A stretch of DNA of 64,000 nucleotides from Salvia splendens (lineage: Eukaryota; Streptophyta; Magnoliopsida; Lamiales; Lamiaceae): the NCBI RefSeq assembly GCF_004379255.2, contig NC_056040.1, positions 22,704,120 to 22,768,119 of the forward strand, in the 5' to 3' direction. A program made the position numbers and the translations under genes. Below the pieces are notes generated by a model. It was given only the letters and a program-made list of their open reading frames with translations. It was not told where the DNA came from and made no database searches. Positions within the stretch are counted from its first letter, which is position 1. Each line of letters starts with the position of its first letter. Below are positions 21,828 to 35,246 of this stretch, piece after piece.

Positions 21828-24290
21828 ATGAACCCCACGCTGTCGCCGCCGTTTATGGCGGACGCCGCCCTCTCACCCTCCGGTGACGGAGATGGTAGCA
21901 TCGAGGACGCGTGGTACGGCAACATCCAATACCTCATCAACATCTCCGCCATCGGAGCCCTCACCTGCCTCCTCATCTTCGTCTTCGTCAAGCTGCGGAG
22001 CGACCACCGCCGCGTTCCCGGCCCCACCGCCATCGCCTCCAAGCTCCTCGCCGTCTGGCACGCCACCAGCCGCGAGATTTCGCACCATTGCGGCGCCGAT
22101 GCCGCCCAATTTCTCCTCATCGAGGGTGGAGCCTCCGCTATTCTTCTCTTCCTCGCTGCCCTGGCCCTCCTCGTCATGCTTCCCGTTAATATATACACCG
22201 GCGATGCTCCAATTTCTGATGAATTCTCCAAGACTACCATCAATCATATTGCTAAAGGTTCGCCTTTGCTTTGGGTGCACTTCGTTTTTGCTATTTTGGT
22301 TGTTTTGTTGGTGTATTATGGCACAAACCAGATTGAGAGGAGGTTGAGAATAACTAGGTTTCGGGATGGGCACGGGAATCCGGGTGAGCCGACTGCGAAT
22401 TCGACTGCCATATTCACCATTATGGTCCATGGTGTTCCCAAGACTTTGGGATTTGACAAGACTCCCCTGGTTGAGTATTTTCAGCAGAGGTATCCGGGGA
22501 AGATTTATAGAGTGGTTGTGCCGATGGATTTGTGTGCATTGGATGATTTGGCTACCGAGTTGGTGAAGGTGAGGGAGGATATCACAAAGTTGGTGACAAA
22601 AATTGAATCGAGGGGGTTGGCTGATGAGGATGATGATGGAGAGGACGCACGAGTGGGATTCTGGGCTAGGTTGAGGTTTCTTTGGAGGGGAATGAAGGAT
22701 TTTTGGTACAGGGCTGCTCATGAATTGGGTTTTTCAGAGGAGGAGAGGCTGAGGAAGTTGCAAGAGTTGAGAGCTGATCTTGAGATGGAGATGGCAGCTT
22801 ATAAAGAGGGACGTGCAAGGGGTGCTGCAGTTGCTTTTGTGGTGTTTAAGGACGTTTACACTGCAAATAAAGCTGTTCAGGATTTCCAAAATGAGAAGAG
22901 AAGGCGGGTTGGGAGATTCTTCTCTTTGACGGAGTTGCAACTACAGAGGAACCAATGGAAAGTAGAGAGAGCTCCGCTGGCCAGTGATATATATTGGAAT
23001 CATTTGGGATCGTCAAGGCTCTCGTTGAAATTAAGAAAAGTTCTTGTCAATACTTGCCTTCTGTTGATGCTCTTGTTCTTTAGCTCTCCGCTTGCAGTGA
23101 TCAGTGCCATCAAGAGTGCAGCCAGGATTATCAATGCCGAAGCAATAGATAATGCTCAGATGTGGTTGACTTGGTTGCAAAGCTCCAGCTGGATAGCTAC
23201 CATAATATTCCAGTTTCTGCCTAATGTGATTGTTTTCATAAGCATGTACATAGTTATTCCATCAGCACTTTCGTATCTCTCTAAGTTTGAGAGGCATCTT
23301 GCGGCATCCAGAGAGCAACGAGCTGCTTTGTTGAAGATGGTTTGCTTTTTTCTGGTCAATCTCATTCTCTTGAGGGCTCTGGTTGAGTCATCACTTGAAG
23401 GTGCTATTCTAAATATGAGCAGGTGTTACTTGGATGGGGAAGATTGCAAGCGAATTGAACAATATCTAAGTGCTTCATTCTTGTCAAGATCGTGCCTCTC
23501 CACTCTCGCTTTTCTCATCACAAGCACTTTCTTGGGAATATCTTATGACCTACTGGCTCCAATACCTTGGATCAAGAACAAGCTACGAAGGTTCCGGAAG
23601 AATGACATGCTGCAGCTGGTGCCTGAAAATAGTGATGATTATCCCCTGCAGCATCAAGACATTGATAGCCTGCAGAGACCTCTCATATCAGAAAGGATTT
23701 CTGAGGTCATGGTTGGCAATAACGTGTTCTCGAATGGGTCCCCACCGACCACACCTAATGCAATCGGGCATGACATGTCCGAGTATCCTCCAGTCAGCAG
23801 CCGAACATCTCCAGTGCCTAAACAGACTTTTGATTTTGCACAATACTATGCATTCAACCTCACCATATTCGCCCTGACCCTGATATACTCTTCATTCTCA
23901 CCTCTAGTGGTTCCAGTTGGGGCGATCTACTTTGGGTATAGGTACGTTGTAGATAAATACAACTTCTTGTTTGTGTATAGAGTCCGAGGCTTTCCTGCTG
24001 GCAACGATGGGAAATTGATGGATACAGTGCTGTGCATCATGAGGTTTTGCGTGGATCTGTTTCTGCTTTCGATGATGTTGTTCTTTACCATTCATGGCGA
24101 CTCCACGAAGCTGCAAGCGATATTTACACTTGGGTTGTTTGTGATGTATAAGCTCTTGCCGTCGAATCAGGATGGATTCCAACCTGGTTCGTTGCAAGCC
24201 TTACAAAATGTGGAAAGTGCAACTAGTGGATCCCTTGATTATGAGGCTTTTTCACGCCCTACATTTGAATGGGATACTTACAGTCCATGA
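21828..24290 (+). CDS. OSCA4.1: CSC1-like/OSCA channel of the OSCA4.1 (GFS10) type
   Basis: This 820-residue membrane protein of the DUF221 (OSCA/TMEM63) family has no intron, as is known for Arabidopsis At4g35870. OSCA proteins are mechanically or osmotically gated cation channels; the At4g35870 branch (GFS10) has been linked to vacuolar protein trafficking. Visible parts are the N-terminal membrane segment at about residues 37-55 ([15 protein letters not shown]), two more by about residue 165, a long cytosolic domain with charged and coiled-coil-like stretches (about 180-375), and a multi-spanning C-terminal half with the conserved NQMERR-like NQIERR (about 165-170) and DLLAPIPW segments. 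The start was chosen because it gives the family-like MNPTLSPPF beginning and follows an AT-rich leader. The frame is clean, so the gene is probably functional. Symbol by family resemblance only. Confidence 0.93.
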   Translation: MNPTLSPPFMADAALSPSGDGDGSIEDAWYGNIQYLINISAIGALTCLLIFVFVKLRSDHRRVPGPTAIASKLLAVWHATSREISHHCGADAAQFLLIEGGASAILLFLAALALLVMLPVNIYTGDAPISDEFSKTTINHIAKGSPLLWVHFVFAILVVLLVYYGTNQIERRLRITRFRDGHGNPGEPTANSTAIFTIMVHGVPKTLGFDKTPLVEYFQQRYPGKIYRVVVPMDLCALDDLATELVKVREDITKLVTKIESRGLADEDDDGEDARVGFWARLRFLWRGMKDFWYRAAHELGFSEEERLRKLQELRADLEMEMAAYKEGRARGAAVAFVVFKDVYTANKAVQDFQNEKRRRVGRFFSLTELQLQRNQWKVERAPLASDIYWNHLGSSRLSLKLRKVLVNTCLLLMLLFFSSPLAVISAIKSAARIINAEAIDNAQMWLTWLQSSSWIATIIFQFLPNVIVFISMYIVIPSALSYLSKFERHLAASREQRAALLKMVCFFLVNLILLRALVESSLEGAILNMSRCYLDGEDCKRIEQYLSASFLSRSCLSTLAFLITSTFLGISYDLLAPIPWIKNKLRRFRKNDMLQLVPENSDDYPLQHQDIDSLQRPLISERISEVMVGNNVFSNGSPPTTPNAIGHDMSEYPPVSSRTSPVPKQTFDFAQYYAFNLTIFALTLIYSSFSPLVVPVGAIYFGYRYVVDKYNFLFVYRVRGFPAGNDGKLMDTVLCIMRFCVDLFLLSMMLFFTIHGDSTKLQAIFTLGLFVMYKLLPSNQDGFQPGSLQALQNVESATSGSLDYEAFSRPTFEWDTYSP

Positions 24291-25326
24291 CCTTGTATTT
24301 TACTCCTTCAAAATTCATTCTTTTTGTCGCCCATCTTGTGTTCCTGCATTCCTCTCTCTCTCGATATGTATAGGTGTAGGTGTGGATATCAATAAGCAGA
24401 GTCTTTAAACCATTCCCTACCAACTCCCAGCAAAGGAAATTCTATGTATTACTAGTAGCATAGACCATTCACTCTTCCTCATAGCCCCAATCAGATAACA
24501 CATAAATGTGATCAAATTGAACCACTATAGATTTTGTTTTTATTGTTCGTTGTATGTTTATCGCAGAAGCTATGACGTAGTGTGTCAATTTATATTCGAG
24601 GTGGTGGAATAATTCCGAATCGCATATGATCGTCTTTTTCAACAGACTCATTATATAGAGTAAAAATGTTTCCTATCATAAACTCATCGCTTTAGTCTGT
24701 GAAAAGATTGAAATAAACATATATGGGTCAGTCCAAATTCACTTTTATAAGAACACAACTTGGATAAGTATGCATGCTGCCCTTGATGTTTAATGAAAGT
24801 TTAAGTAAGTCTAATTGAATTTATCTTAAGTTTTGTACGATTACTCAACAACAAAGCCATTTATACAATAAAGAAGGCGTGTTCAAACTTCAACTGAAAG
24901 ATGCTAATAAAGATGACATGATCTATTTAAACATGCCGTTCATCTTGGTGTGTTTCCTATTGTTGGAAGACAAAAAAAAAAACAAGAATGGTAACTTTTT
25001 TCTTGAAGTATACCTGAAAAAAGCCCTACATTTGTGACTGTGTTATCATCCTCTCCACCAACACTAAGTTCAACCAATAGTGTCAAAAATATAATAAGAA
25101 TCAAACAAAATACTTAGTACTCCCTCCATCCCACCATAAGCAAGGAGCTTCATTTTTGCACTCGTTTTGGAAAAAATGATACTATAAAATAGTTAAAATG
25201 GAGAAAATGTAAAGTAATAAAGAGAATAATGTACATAAGAGTCTTAAAATCCGCCTATCGCCATTAGTGTTTTAAGTCTACCTGCATGGAAGCATGTATG
25301 TCTAGTATAGAGAACAAAAACAGACC
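24291..25326. other. Intergenic sequence; half of a Stowaway-like MITE
   Basis: The 3' flank of the OSCA gene holds no recognisable gene. At about 25120 a single Stowaway-type end (CTCCCTCCATCCCACCATAAG) is present without a matching right end. Confidence 0.5.
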
Positions 25327-25329
25327 ATA

Positions 25330-25918
25330 AGGGCACTCACAATAGCGCCCATAAATCCGCCCTAAGCGATCGGTGGGTGTATAGGCGCTATTGCACGTGT
25401 TTGGACGATAAACCAGCCTAGCGGTCCGCCCTATAGATATGGCGTGCCGATCGGCTAGGGCGGATTGATCGGCGCTATTGCAGCGCCATCGGTCGAAAAT
25501 TCCCCCGATTTTCATTTAGTTTTATTTTTTATAGAGTATTTATTTTTACACTATTTTCACTCTATAAATACCCCATTTTTCATCTCATTTGTCACTCATT
25601 CACTCCAATCTCTTCCCTCATCTCATTTATCTCTCTCAAAAAAAAGCAAAAAATGAATCTCAGTGATTTCCCAACAAATACCTACAGAACTCCGATGCCC
25701 CTCACCCTTAGTTTATGTTATTTTGCTAGTATTATTTTATTTGATAACACAAACTAAAAAAATGAAAATAGTGGTGAAAATGGATTTTAAGGGCAAATTT
25801 TAGGGCGTTATTGCAGGTACTAATATGGCTGGAATGGAAGATAAAGTGCTGACATGGCAAGGGGAAAATGGGGATGGGCGGATCTATAGGGCAGGTTTAA
25901 GGACACCATGAATGGCCT
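25330..25918. mobile_element. MITE with PIF/Harbinger-like ends
   Basis: The left end is GGGCACTCACAATAGCGCCC and the right end, read in reverse complement, is GGCCATTCATGGTGTCC. Both are preceded by TA-rich trinucleotides. The left part is GC-rich with repeated GCGCTATTGC motifs. No coding capacity is present. Confidence 0.55.
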
Positions 25919-27540
25919 TAGGAAAAGAAGGAGAAAAGAGAAAAAGGAATAATGTGGGGATTAAGAGTTAAGGTCTAAAGTCTTCTTCACGTAGTAGTCA
26001 TCGTTCTCTAATCTCTACCTAAAATTTATGTGTAGGTTATGTAAGTATGACACCTGTTTTGAGTTGAGTTGAGGTTTGACCATATGTGAAAGAAATTGGA
26101 AAACTTGTTGTTATTGTTCACCACTGTGCGATGCAACAACTTGTTCAAGACTTTTTCCTAATACTTCAATGTCACGACTCTTCAATTTGATATCATTTGG
26201 GTTCACGTTTTGAATTCCAAGTTATAAAATTAAACACTTATATTATTCCCAAAATAAATTCTAGAATTTGACTCTCCTCTGAAGAGTTACACTAATTTTC
26301 GTAATCACCAAGTAAATTCATTTCAACCTTGTTTTGATTCAGAAGGCCCGCTAGAGTTCGTCAATTTCTCTTTTGGCATTTGACTCCATTTCAGTTCCAA
26401 ACCATCCGATGTACTACGAAATTCTTAATTTATGTTATTTATGGACCTACATTAGAATTCTTAAGTTAGAATTACAAAATTTGTAGGTTGAAACGAGCTG
26501 AAAGGATATGAACATTTCACATATAAACCCTGAGATCATCGAGGTGGGTTTTTCTACAACTCACAACCATGTTTTAGATTCGTCCATGCAAAAAGTGTTA
26601 GTTGTATTTATAACATCGTTTACGAAATGAATGGATATTTGAAACTTCATAAAAGTATCATATGATCATATCCATTGAAGAAGAGTGCTAAGCATAAAAG
26701 TATGATTTGGACGAATGTAAATGCCCATTAAGGGTATTTTGGCACTCAACCTAATTATTCCCTCCGTCCACATATACAAGGCCAAGTTTGATCGGACACG
26801 GGTTTTAAGAAATGTATCAGAAAATATATGAAAAAGTTAATGAAAGGTGGGTTGTTTAATGAAATAAAGTTAGTGAAATGTAGAGTCCATTACTAAAAAT
26901 AGTAAAAAAACAACTGAGATATTTATTGGTGGATATACTAAAATGATAAAATAGGATGATTATTGGTGGACAGAGGGAGTATATTTCAAATGTCTTCAGA
27001 TCTTGGAGATCGAGGTGGTTGGAGATCGAGGTGGTTGGAGACGGGCTGATGGGGTGGCTTTAATGGTTACACTTGTGTTACGTTGGTTTTGCTTAAACAA
27101 TCCCAGCTGCTGCTAGTGAGTTTATGATTGTACATATACAAACAATTTGTGTATAAAAAGGTTTAATTAATTAACTTTGGAATATGTGGTCTGGCAAGAC
27201 ATCTTCATTGTTGGCAGATTATAATATGTTTGTATGCATGTGAGGATTTTGAAAAGCCTTGCTGGAGTTGAAATTGGAAACGCCTAAGCATTTTTGCTTT
27301 TAGTATTTTTTTAAATTGAGGTGTCGTCTGTTACAAATATTCTTTCGAAGTCAACTTAAATTTTTAAACAATAATTAGGATATAAGCATGCATGGAAATA
27401 GTACAACAATAAGAAAGATGAGAATCTAATCCAAAAGGAATTGGGGAAGGGGGCTTTATTTAATCAAATTAGGCTTGATATTAATAATAAAACTAATATA
27501 AGCCAACACATTAGTATTTTAAACAGGATCTTTAGGAGTC
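25919..27540. other. Intergenic sequence with one MITE
   Basis: AT-rich sequence with no recognisable gene. A short direct repeat (GGAGATCGAGGTGGTT, twice) lies at about 27004-27040. The MITE at 26758-26979 is listed separately. Confidence 0.5.
26758..26979. mobile_element. Stowaway-like MITE
   Basis: It starts TTCCCTCCGTCCACATATACAA and ends GGTGGACAGAGGGAG, with TA on both sides. The interior shows the usual AGTTAATGAAAGGTGGG-type sequence. Confidence 0.8.
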
Positions 27541-27769
27541 ACATAAAACCCTAATGCATAATTTAGGACCATAGCCACATACCCATACCGATACCTTACG
27601 AGGCCACATTAAAACAAACGGCGCTCCCATGCGATCACCACAAAGAAAACCAAAAAAACATCGCAACGGAACGAAACTTCCTAAAAGCTACGAGTTCAGC
27701 ACTCAAAAGTCGTTTTCAAGTCATGGGAAAAGCTACATACAACCTAGTAGTCCACATAAAGTAGGCATC

Positions 27770-30700
27770 CTAGCAGAAGAACATAGAGTTGCGGACACTC
27801 TCCTGCAACTTAGGCATCGGGGGAACTGGTGGAGCAGCAGCTGGCCCGGTCCCGTTGTGGCTGGATGACGTCTCTGATGCGTCTTCAAACTTCATCCACT
27901 GGCCCAACTGGGTGGCTGCCAAGTGCGCATAGCATATCGGGGCGACTGCAGAAAGCACACACATACAGAGGGAGAGTCAGATGAGGGACATGAAGGCAAG
28001 AAATCAAGAACGAAATAGATGAAGATGAACAGAATCAGAAATCTTGTAGTCGTTTACTTACCAACAGATATAGCCGTAGTACTGCGCTGATACCTGCAAA
28101 GATCATGACAAGAGTATTAGGATGAAGGAAGAATTTAACACATGGATTTTGGTTTCCCGGTTTGATGATCCACTTACACATAGGACAGGGAATGGACGAG
28201 TTCTTGCAAGTCATCTGGTGAAAAGCCCACCTCATCCAATAAGACATGGTAGTGTGTAGGCCGAGTCGTGCCCTGTAGATTAAAATTAAAACAAATAGCA
28301 GGTTACTCTTATACATCATTTTCAACAAATTTGTCAAACCATAATTCATGATTGGCTGAAGATATTACGTATTCGTGCATATAAAAGAAATTAAAATCTG
28401 CTTACAATCATCCCGGCGTGTGCACACAAGTAGAAGTCATAGTTCCTGGGATGACAGACTTTATTGTCTATAATAGTCCCTGTAAATCGGAAAAGCAATA
28501 AACACCAATGAGAGTCAAATTATTCACATTAGGAAATTTCTTTCAAAGTAAATGAGAGTTTGAGGTGTGTCACCTGGCTGCACATTCTCAGGAGCATTAG
28601 GCAGAAAAAATTTAGTATGGTGATTCTTCTGCGCAACAATGACCACAAACTTTGGATTCCACTTCTCATCAAGGAACTTGCAGGCCTACAGAATGTGGAA
28701 AATGGTTGAGAACAGGATAAACCGGCGTGCATTGAAATGTTGGAGGGAGCACTGACCTCTATAATTTGGTTGAGTTCAATATTCAGAACCTGATTAAATT
28801 GGGATTCACTCACACCATCTCTGAATTCATTCCAAGAAAATAGGTCAAACATAATAAGAGAATCTAACCATGCAATAACTTAAGGAAAAAATGAATTTTA
28901 AGGTATATTCTATTATCCTCTTAAATACAAACTTGTAAATTGCTCAATATGCTTGATTCAATTTGTCGATTTGCCTGTGAGACAAGTATTACGTTCATAT
29001 GGTACCTGAAGATGATTATCTGATCGGGTTTCCTTTTCCCAGAACTAGTATAGAAATCAACCAGAAGCTCCCTGCAATAGGAGGGGAGAGAAAAATCGGT
29101 CAAACGTCATTTACAAGCATTGGCTTTTCATGCCAATATATAGATGCAGGATATATTATTTTCTGCAGTCAAAAATCAAAATGTCAATCATCACCATGAC
29201 CAGATTTTGAATTTCAGTGCATCAGTGATAAAAAACAAGAGTGAGCTAAAACTGTAAAATGCCATACAGTTACAGCTTAAAGTGGCATCTCATGCCTAAA
29301 AACAGTGGATAACTTTAATCAAATCCTTACCTCATTATTCCATCATCTTCAGTGTCAGACACACGTTTGTATAGCGAATCAATCATCTCAAGCTTCGGTG
29401 ATTGGGTACGCACACAGGCTCTATAGCGAGAAATTGAAGGCCACTGCCTTGAGCTGACAACCTGTGTATTAAACAACACAAGTCTCTAACTGAGTGGCCA
29501 AATAGAGGAAAACATTGATGGACTTGTCTTGCTCAATTTTGACTTAAGGAGAATGTAAAGAAAAAAAAAGTAAAACCTTCCCCATGATGTTCGAAAGAAA
29601 TGATCGTGTGAAGCATATGAATACAAAATGGAGATACAAAAAGCAAGGAAATTAAATCCCTTACAGCAGCAATTGATGGTATATCCGATTGTCCAGGTGA
29701 GCCATGCGACACATCCATGCCAAGAATCAGGGTGGGAGACTTTGATACCACCGGTATTGAAGGAGATATCTCACCAGCTAACATAGAGTTCAGCCCACCA
29801 AGCTGCCAGCAGGTAACAGTGAGCAAAAGAAAGCTGAAAATTATCCTGAAGCTATAATCTTATGTATATTATCTTAAGATGAACATTATCAAGAAACATC
29901 AAGGGGACCAAGAATGATGATGAAATTAACCTTGGCATTAATCTTCAGCAGAAGATTGGTAAGATACTGATCATTGATCCTCATGGGTGCCAAGCATTGA
30001 GTAACAACTCCAAAATCAGACAGGTTTTTACGCTTCCATGGACCTTGAATGGTTCATCATGCCATCATATCATAATGAATCATAACTTATATCAGAAAAT
30101 ATGATTATGAAAAATATTAATACAAACCATATAAGTCGCAGTTCTTTCTTTCTGGAAGCAAACATAGTAGAAATTTTGGTGGGCCAGGAAGCTTAGACTG
30201 CACCTCTTCAAACATCTTATCCACTCTAACCAAGGGTGGGGCTCGTCTAAACTGCTGACTTTCTTCAAAAACATCAAATGGTTCTTCCACAGCCTACCAT
30301 ATAAATTATATAAACTATAAAGTCCCAGCCATTTACAAACATAAAACAGCCAGGTCAAAAGAATATGGTTGACGTACGATTCCTTTTGATTCACCAACTT
30401 TCATCAAATCTCTGATCAGGCCACGTACATCACAGCGAGCAGAAAAGTTTACTACAGCCCAGCGCTCAATCTTGCAAGCATTAACAAATTTCTGTCCAAA
30501 ATACAAGTGGTTAAAAGAACATGGAATTACATACAGATATTTTCATAAAGCAAGGTGAAGTGTGCAGTAAACCTTATTATTGAAGTTCCATCTCCCATTC
30601 CGAGTAAACAAATCATCTCCATTTGCAACTTTCAGCTGCAATCAAACATAAAAACAGTAAATCATCGACACCCTTTCATCAGAATATAAATAAGCACATC

Positions 30701-32902
30701 AATCATAATCAACTTACACATATACGTAACTTAGTGCTGAAGGATTATCAGTATACCAACACTATACCTTAGGAGGAAGAAGAACACGGCCTTCAACCTG
30801 AGTAAAGTTACTATTGATGGTAACACCACAAGAACGAAGCATAGGCTCAGCATCATAGTTGTTGATTTTTAAAGCCTGCAACAACGAAAAGGCAACACTA
30901 AGTAAGTTGACATTTACATACTATGCTAGTAGGTGTACAGAAATCGTGAGCAGAACAAAGCATACATTACTCAGCACAGACATCCTCTCCTGGGGTTTTT
31001 GCCGTGATTTCTCAACCAATGATGAGCGTTGGAAAGTTGACAGAGCTTTTGTATAACGTTGCAATGAGACCAGAGAACATAGCTAATACCAGCCAAAAAT
31101 CAATCAACAAAACATTATTGTGAAATAAGTATTTCATAAAAATAGAATCTAATCAACATTTCCACCTCAACAGGGAAATATGTTGGTCGTTTAGGCTTCC
31201 CAACATTAATGCATGGCAGATCAGCAGAATATCGCAGGTCAATGTTACGGTGCTTGACAAAGTAATCATAGACAGTCACTTCTACTGGTTCAGAATCACC
31301 ATCCTTACTTTTTTGCTTTAATGTGAACCTGCAATTTTTCAATTTTTCAGAATCTCTAATAAACCGGGGGAAAGAATTTAAAAGTGAAGCAAGAAAATTG
31401 AGGAGAACAAGGAACCCTACAATTGCTCACGGCAAGACTTTTCACTTAACCCAGTTATTTTGAACTCTTGGTTTGTAGGACTTGTTGTGATCCTCAAATT
31501 CTTGAGAGTGCGTTTGGCCTGGGAAATTAGAATTGAAGAGAATACATAATCAATAGACACACCCTAAATGCAATGACAAAAGAAGACTGGGAGTCAGACA
31601 TGTTATTCTCACCTTTGCCCAATCAAGTGAGAACGGGTCTCTCGCATTTTGATTGGCACACAGAAAGTCGGCAACAGGCCCTGGCTGGATGATCATGGTC
31701 GTAGATACATCTGGGATACATACAGCGCGCATCAATCATGATCAATATAAAAACTAGGAGACCATATGGTAAAAATAGATACTACTACAAAACAGAGGGG
31801 AGAATATATTTTTGCAACCGAACATTACCAATATTCAACGACAAGCCACTTTGCGTAGTTCTGAAGCTTGAATGAAAGCCTCGGCAGCCAAGAACCCCGC
31901 CTCCAACATCGGCAAAGTTCTTTGGATCATTATGGAAGAATGATTGACGAACAAGCAGACAACCCCTGACAGAAAAGACACAACGAGGACAACGTCAGCA
32001 AAGTTCTTTGGATTAAATTCATCATTTAGCATTCCAGTGCAAGCAAAACTTACTGCTTAGCTGCATGTTGCCTTAAGATGATATCCAAAACCCGGAAGGC
32101 CTCCATAGAGTTTTCAGATTCCTGGCCACGCAAAGCATTTGCTATGGCTTGCATAGGAATTTTAGCAGCAAAACTTATCTCCACTTTGAATGTTTTGGAT
32201 TGATACGGACGTCTCATCCTTTTCTTATCACTTTCATTGGGACTTCCTTGTGCCCCGGGACTGCTATTTCCATTGTTCCTAATGCAGCAACCCATAAGCA
32301 TTAAGAGACCACTATAATAATAATACCTCAATAACAACCTTTAACCAATAGAGAGGATTACTCACCGACTTGAAGTAACATCTTCAAGCACAACAGTAAA
32401 CTCAAGTTTATTACGAGGAAGTGCACCAACTGTAAACAAACTCTTTTCCCCATCATAAGCAAAATCCTTGCCAGCCAACTCAGAATCATAAGTGTCATGA
32501 ACTCGGTCAAGTACTTTCCTACCAACACCTTTTCCATCTACAGGGCGGCCATCTTCATAAAAAAGGGCAACCTGTCAAGTAACAAGAAAGATAGTTCGAG
32601 AGTGAGATGAATAATCAACGACATTTTGAACACAGATATCAAAAGAGACTGTGCGTCTATGAACATACACTATAGTGAAAGAAGTGCCCATCAACGTTGT
32701 TCACATTCACTTTGAAGTGGTTTGTCAGGATAGGAACTTTATTTCCTCTAGTTCCAAAACCACGTCTAGCCATTGGGGCCCGGAAAACTTTCTTTACTTC
32801 TGGTTCGGTAACAGCTTTTATAGGAGTTACATTTGGAGGAACCGGAGGTGGAGGAGGAAGAGTCTCTGAGGCCCCATTTCCATCATGTTCAGATGGATCC
32901 AT
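27770..32902 (-). CDS. AGO4: AGO4-clade Argonaute, 22 coding exons, 909 aa
   Basis: The protein is the effector of RNA-directed DNA methylation. It loads 24-nt siRNAs and targets nascent Pol V transcripts in the nucleus. Exons read on the minus strand are 32902-32669, 32571-32366, 32278-32054, 31965-31829, 31710-31613, 31518-31421, 31328-31166, 31082-30966, 30875-30768, 30635-30573, 30491-30378, 30293-30128, 30043-29931, 29802-29665, 29461-29331, 29071-29006, 28820-28757, 28685-28574, 28479-28406, 28272-28178, 28093-28062 and 27945-27770. All have GT-AG borders and join in phase to 2730 nt. AGO4-type marks are [20 protein letters not shown] near the N-terminus, an RMRRPYQSK basic segment, PIWI Asp644 ([12 protein letters not shown]), Asp727 (FRDGVSESQ) and His859 (ICYAHLAA), and the C-terminal NSMFFC. 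The catalytic triad is therefore intact. AGO4 itself is more likely than AGO6 or AGO9, but paralogs cannot be separated here. Confidence 0.94.
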
Positions 32903-34340
32903 TGACAGATCTAGTAAGAAAGTGAATAAGTCATCAAGCATGTAATCAAAATAACATAAACACCATGCTTGTATTTAACGGAAGTGTAGTTCTTACCAAA
33001 AACTAAAATCAAATAAAACAACTATACATTTCTATTGTAACAAAAAAAGAAAGAAAGATGAGTATAGTCATACTCTTCTAACATGAGGCAATTAGATGAG
33101 TATTTCTATTTTCTGAAGCATGAAAGGAACAAGCAGCATACACAGAGTAATGCTATAAAAATCCACAGCAGAGCAAGAATCCAAAGCAAATGCTCATGGC
33201 AGCTAAAGGATAAAGGACAATATACTAAAGTGATTTCTTTTTACATACACATACAAAGAAAAGTAACAACAACATGCAAATCTAGACAAATTTGTGACAA
33301 GATAACAAATAGCAACTACGATTCAAAGAAGACCATTAACCAAAGACTGAACATTTATTTAGTAAAATGTACCAGTGGTAAAAAGAAGTTTATGAAATAG
33401 AGACTCAAGAACTTCAAGCCACAAAGTTGAGCTCTGACAAAAGTACGCAGATAATTTTAAAAAAGAAATAAAGACTTCGATCCATTGTACACAAAGTACT
33501 TACAGTCATAAAAAAATTGCATGTCAAATTAAAAATAAGGAAAACGGAATGCATCCACCCAATATTGTAGATCTATCAAATTAGCCACTAAAGGGTAACA
33601 TGAAATTACTTTTTTTAGAGAATGCCGAGAAAAAAGACGCTAATTTTAACAAAAGTTCAAAACTTTTAAATAAATGTAGAAAAATTAACACACACACACA
33701 CAAACATGACTGAGAATAAATGATAAAATTGCCGACAAGTAAAACCCATGGCCTTAAACTTAACGATTCAAGTTAATTTAAACACATGCATGTCAGGAAA
33801 GGGGAGAAAACAAAAAATACCCAGAAATTGAACCAAAAAATACACACACAAACCCGCTAAATGTAGCAAAATACAGTTTTATACCTCAAGAAAACTACCG
33901 AGAAAAAGCGGCTGCTCTCTGTTCTTGAAAGACTGTAAAAATTCACCCAGAAATAACAAGTCAACAAAAAGATTAAATTTTTAATTTTATTTAAATAATG
34001 ACACATGCACCACAAACAGATTTCAGCAAAAGTAGAGTAACTTCACTCCCAAGCACTAATTTACATCAAAACTACAGAGTGAGGGAGACGAACAATGAAA
34101 TTGACGAACTTCACATACAATAAGCGGCGACACTATTCAAAAAATTAACCCAAATTGAAGTGGAAGAAGATGAAAAACACAACTAGATTCGTACGGGAAA
34201 CCCTAGAAATGGGCTTCTTCAACCCATTTAATAAGAGGGAGAGAGGATTTACCAAAAAATAAAAGGACGAAGGAGTAGAGAGAGAAAGGAGAGTGAGGGA
34301 GTGGAGCTACAAAGTGACGCAAATTGCGAGATATAGAAAC
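32903..34340 (-). promoter_or_regulatory. Probable 5' UTR exons and introns of the AGO4-like gene
   Basis: A splice acceptor (TTACTAG, 32912-32911) lies 9 bases before the start codon, so the leader is spliced. A 48-nt exon with good borders fits 33932-33885. A first exon fits a CT-rich stretch at about 34330-34257, followed by GTAAATCC. Transcription would start near 34330, where the sequence CTCCACTCCCTCACTCTCC reads on the minus strand. No protein-coding potential is seen in the rest. Confidence 0.5.
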
Positions 34341-34526
34341 AAACCGAGGACAACTGCTTTTATTTGGTTAATATTTTCTATATTTATCAGAACGAATTTT
34401 CAATTTGGTCCCTTGAAAATGAATTTTTACACTTTTTAGGTCCCTGAGGTAATACAAATATCACATAGGTCTGAAAAATGCTAAATATTACTCCTTTAGT
34501 CCACCAATAATTGTCCTACTATAGTA

Positions 34527-34785
34527 CTACCTCCATTCCATGGTAGTGGATACGTTTCTGTTTGCCACACAATTTAAGAAAAATTATATTAAGTGAGTTA
34601 AGTAAAGAAAAAAGTAAAATAGAAAATGAAAAAAAGTAGAGAGATGAAAAGAGAATAAAGTAATAGAGAGAAAATTAAGTGATAAGAAATGTATTGACTT
34701 TTACTAAAATAGGAAATGACTCTACTACTATGGAATGTACGAAAATGACAAAAATTACTCTACTACTGTGGAACGGATGGAGTAG
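34527..34785. mobile_element. Stowaway-like MITE nested upstream of AGO4
   Basis: The ends CTACCTCCATTCCATGGTAG and CTGTGGAACGGATGGAGTAG are complementary and flanked by TA. It is inserted in the outer Stowaway-like element. Confidence 0.8.
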
Positions 34786-34830
34786 TATAAGTATCAAATG
34801 TCCACCAATAAATGTCTCATTTATTTTTTT

Positions 34831-35246
34831 GAGGGAACATCTTTTTGGTCCACGAACTTTGTCAAAGTATCATTTTAGGTCAGTGAACTTTGAAAATATT
34901 ATTTTAGGCCCGTCAACTATGAGTTAATATCATTCGAAGTACTTTTTTACTATTTCTAGGTTTTTTTGGACGAAAATACTCTCAATACCTTGAAGGGTAT
35001 ATATTTTTAATAAACTTATCACATTTCCCTTTTTTTTCAAAAAATATTAGTATGTGATAAGTTAATTACAAATATGTACCATTCAAGGTATTGAGGGTAT
35101 TTTTGTCCATAAAAACTTGGAAATAGTAAAAAAGTATTTCGAATGATATTAACTCATAGTTGACGGACCTAAAATGATATTTTCAAAGTTTACGGACCTA
35201 AAATGATACTTTGACAAAGTTCGCAAACTAAAAAAGATGTTCCCTC
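34831..35246. mobile_element. Foldback MITE, about 416 bp, nearly perfect hairpin
   Basis: The left arm begins GAGGGAACATCTTTTTGGTC and the right arm is its complement ending GATGTTCCCTC. The arms run for about 190 bases each with few mismatches around a small AT-rich centre near 35020-35050. If transcribed, it would form a long hairpin RNA. It lies about 0.5 kb upstream of the inferred AGO4 start. Confidence 0.85.

Noticed and set aside
21755..22721. Long antisense frames over the OSCA gene
   Set aside because: They mirror the high-GC 5' part of a well-supported coding sequence.
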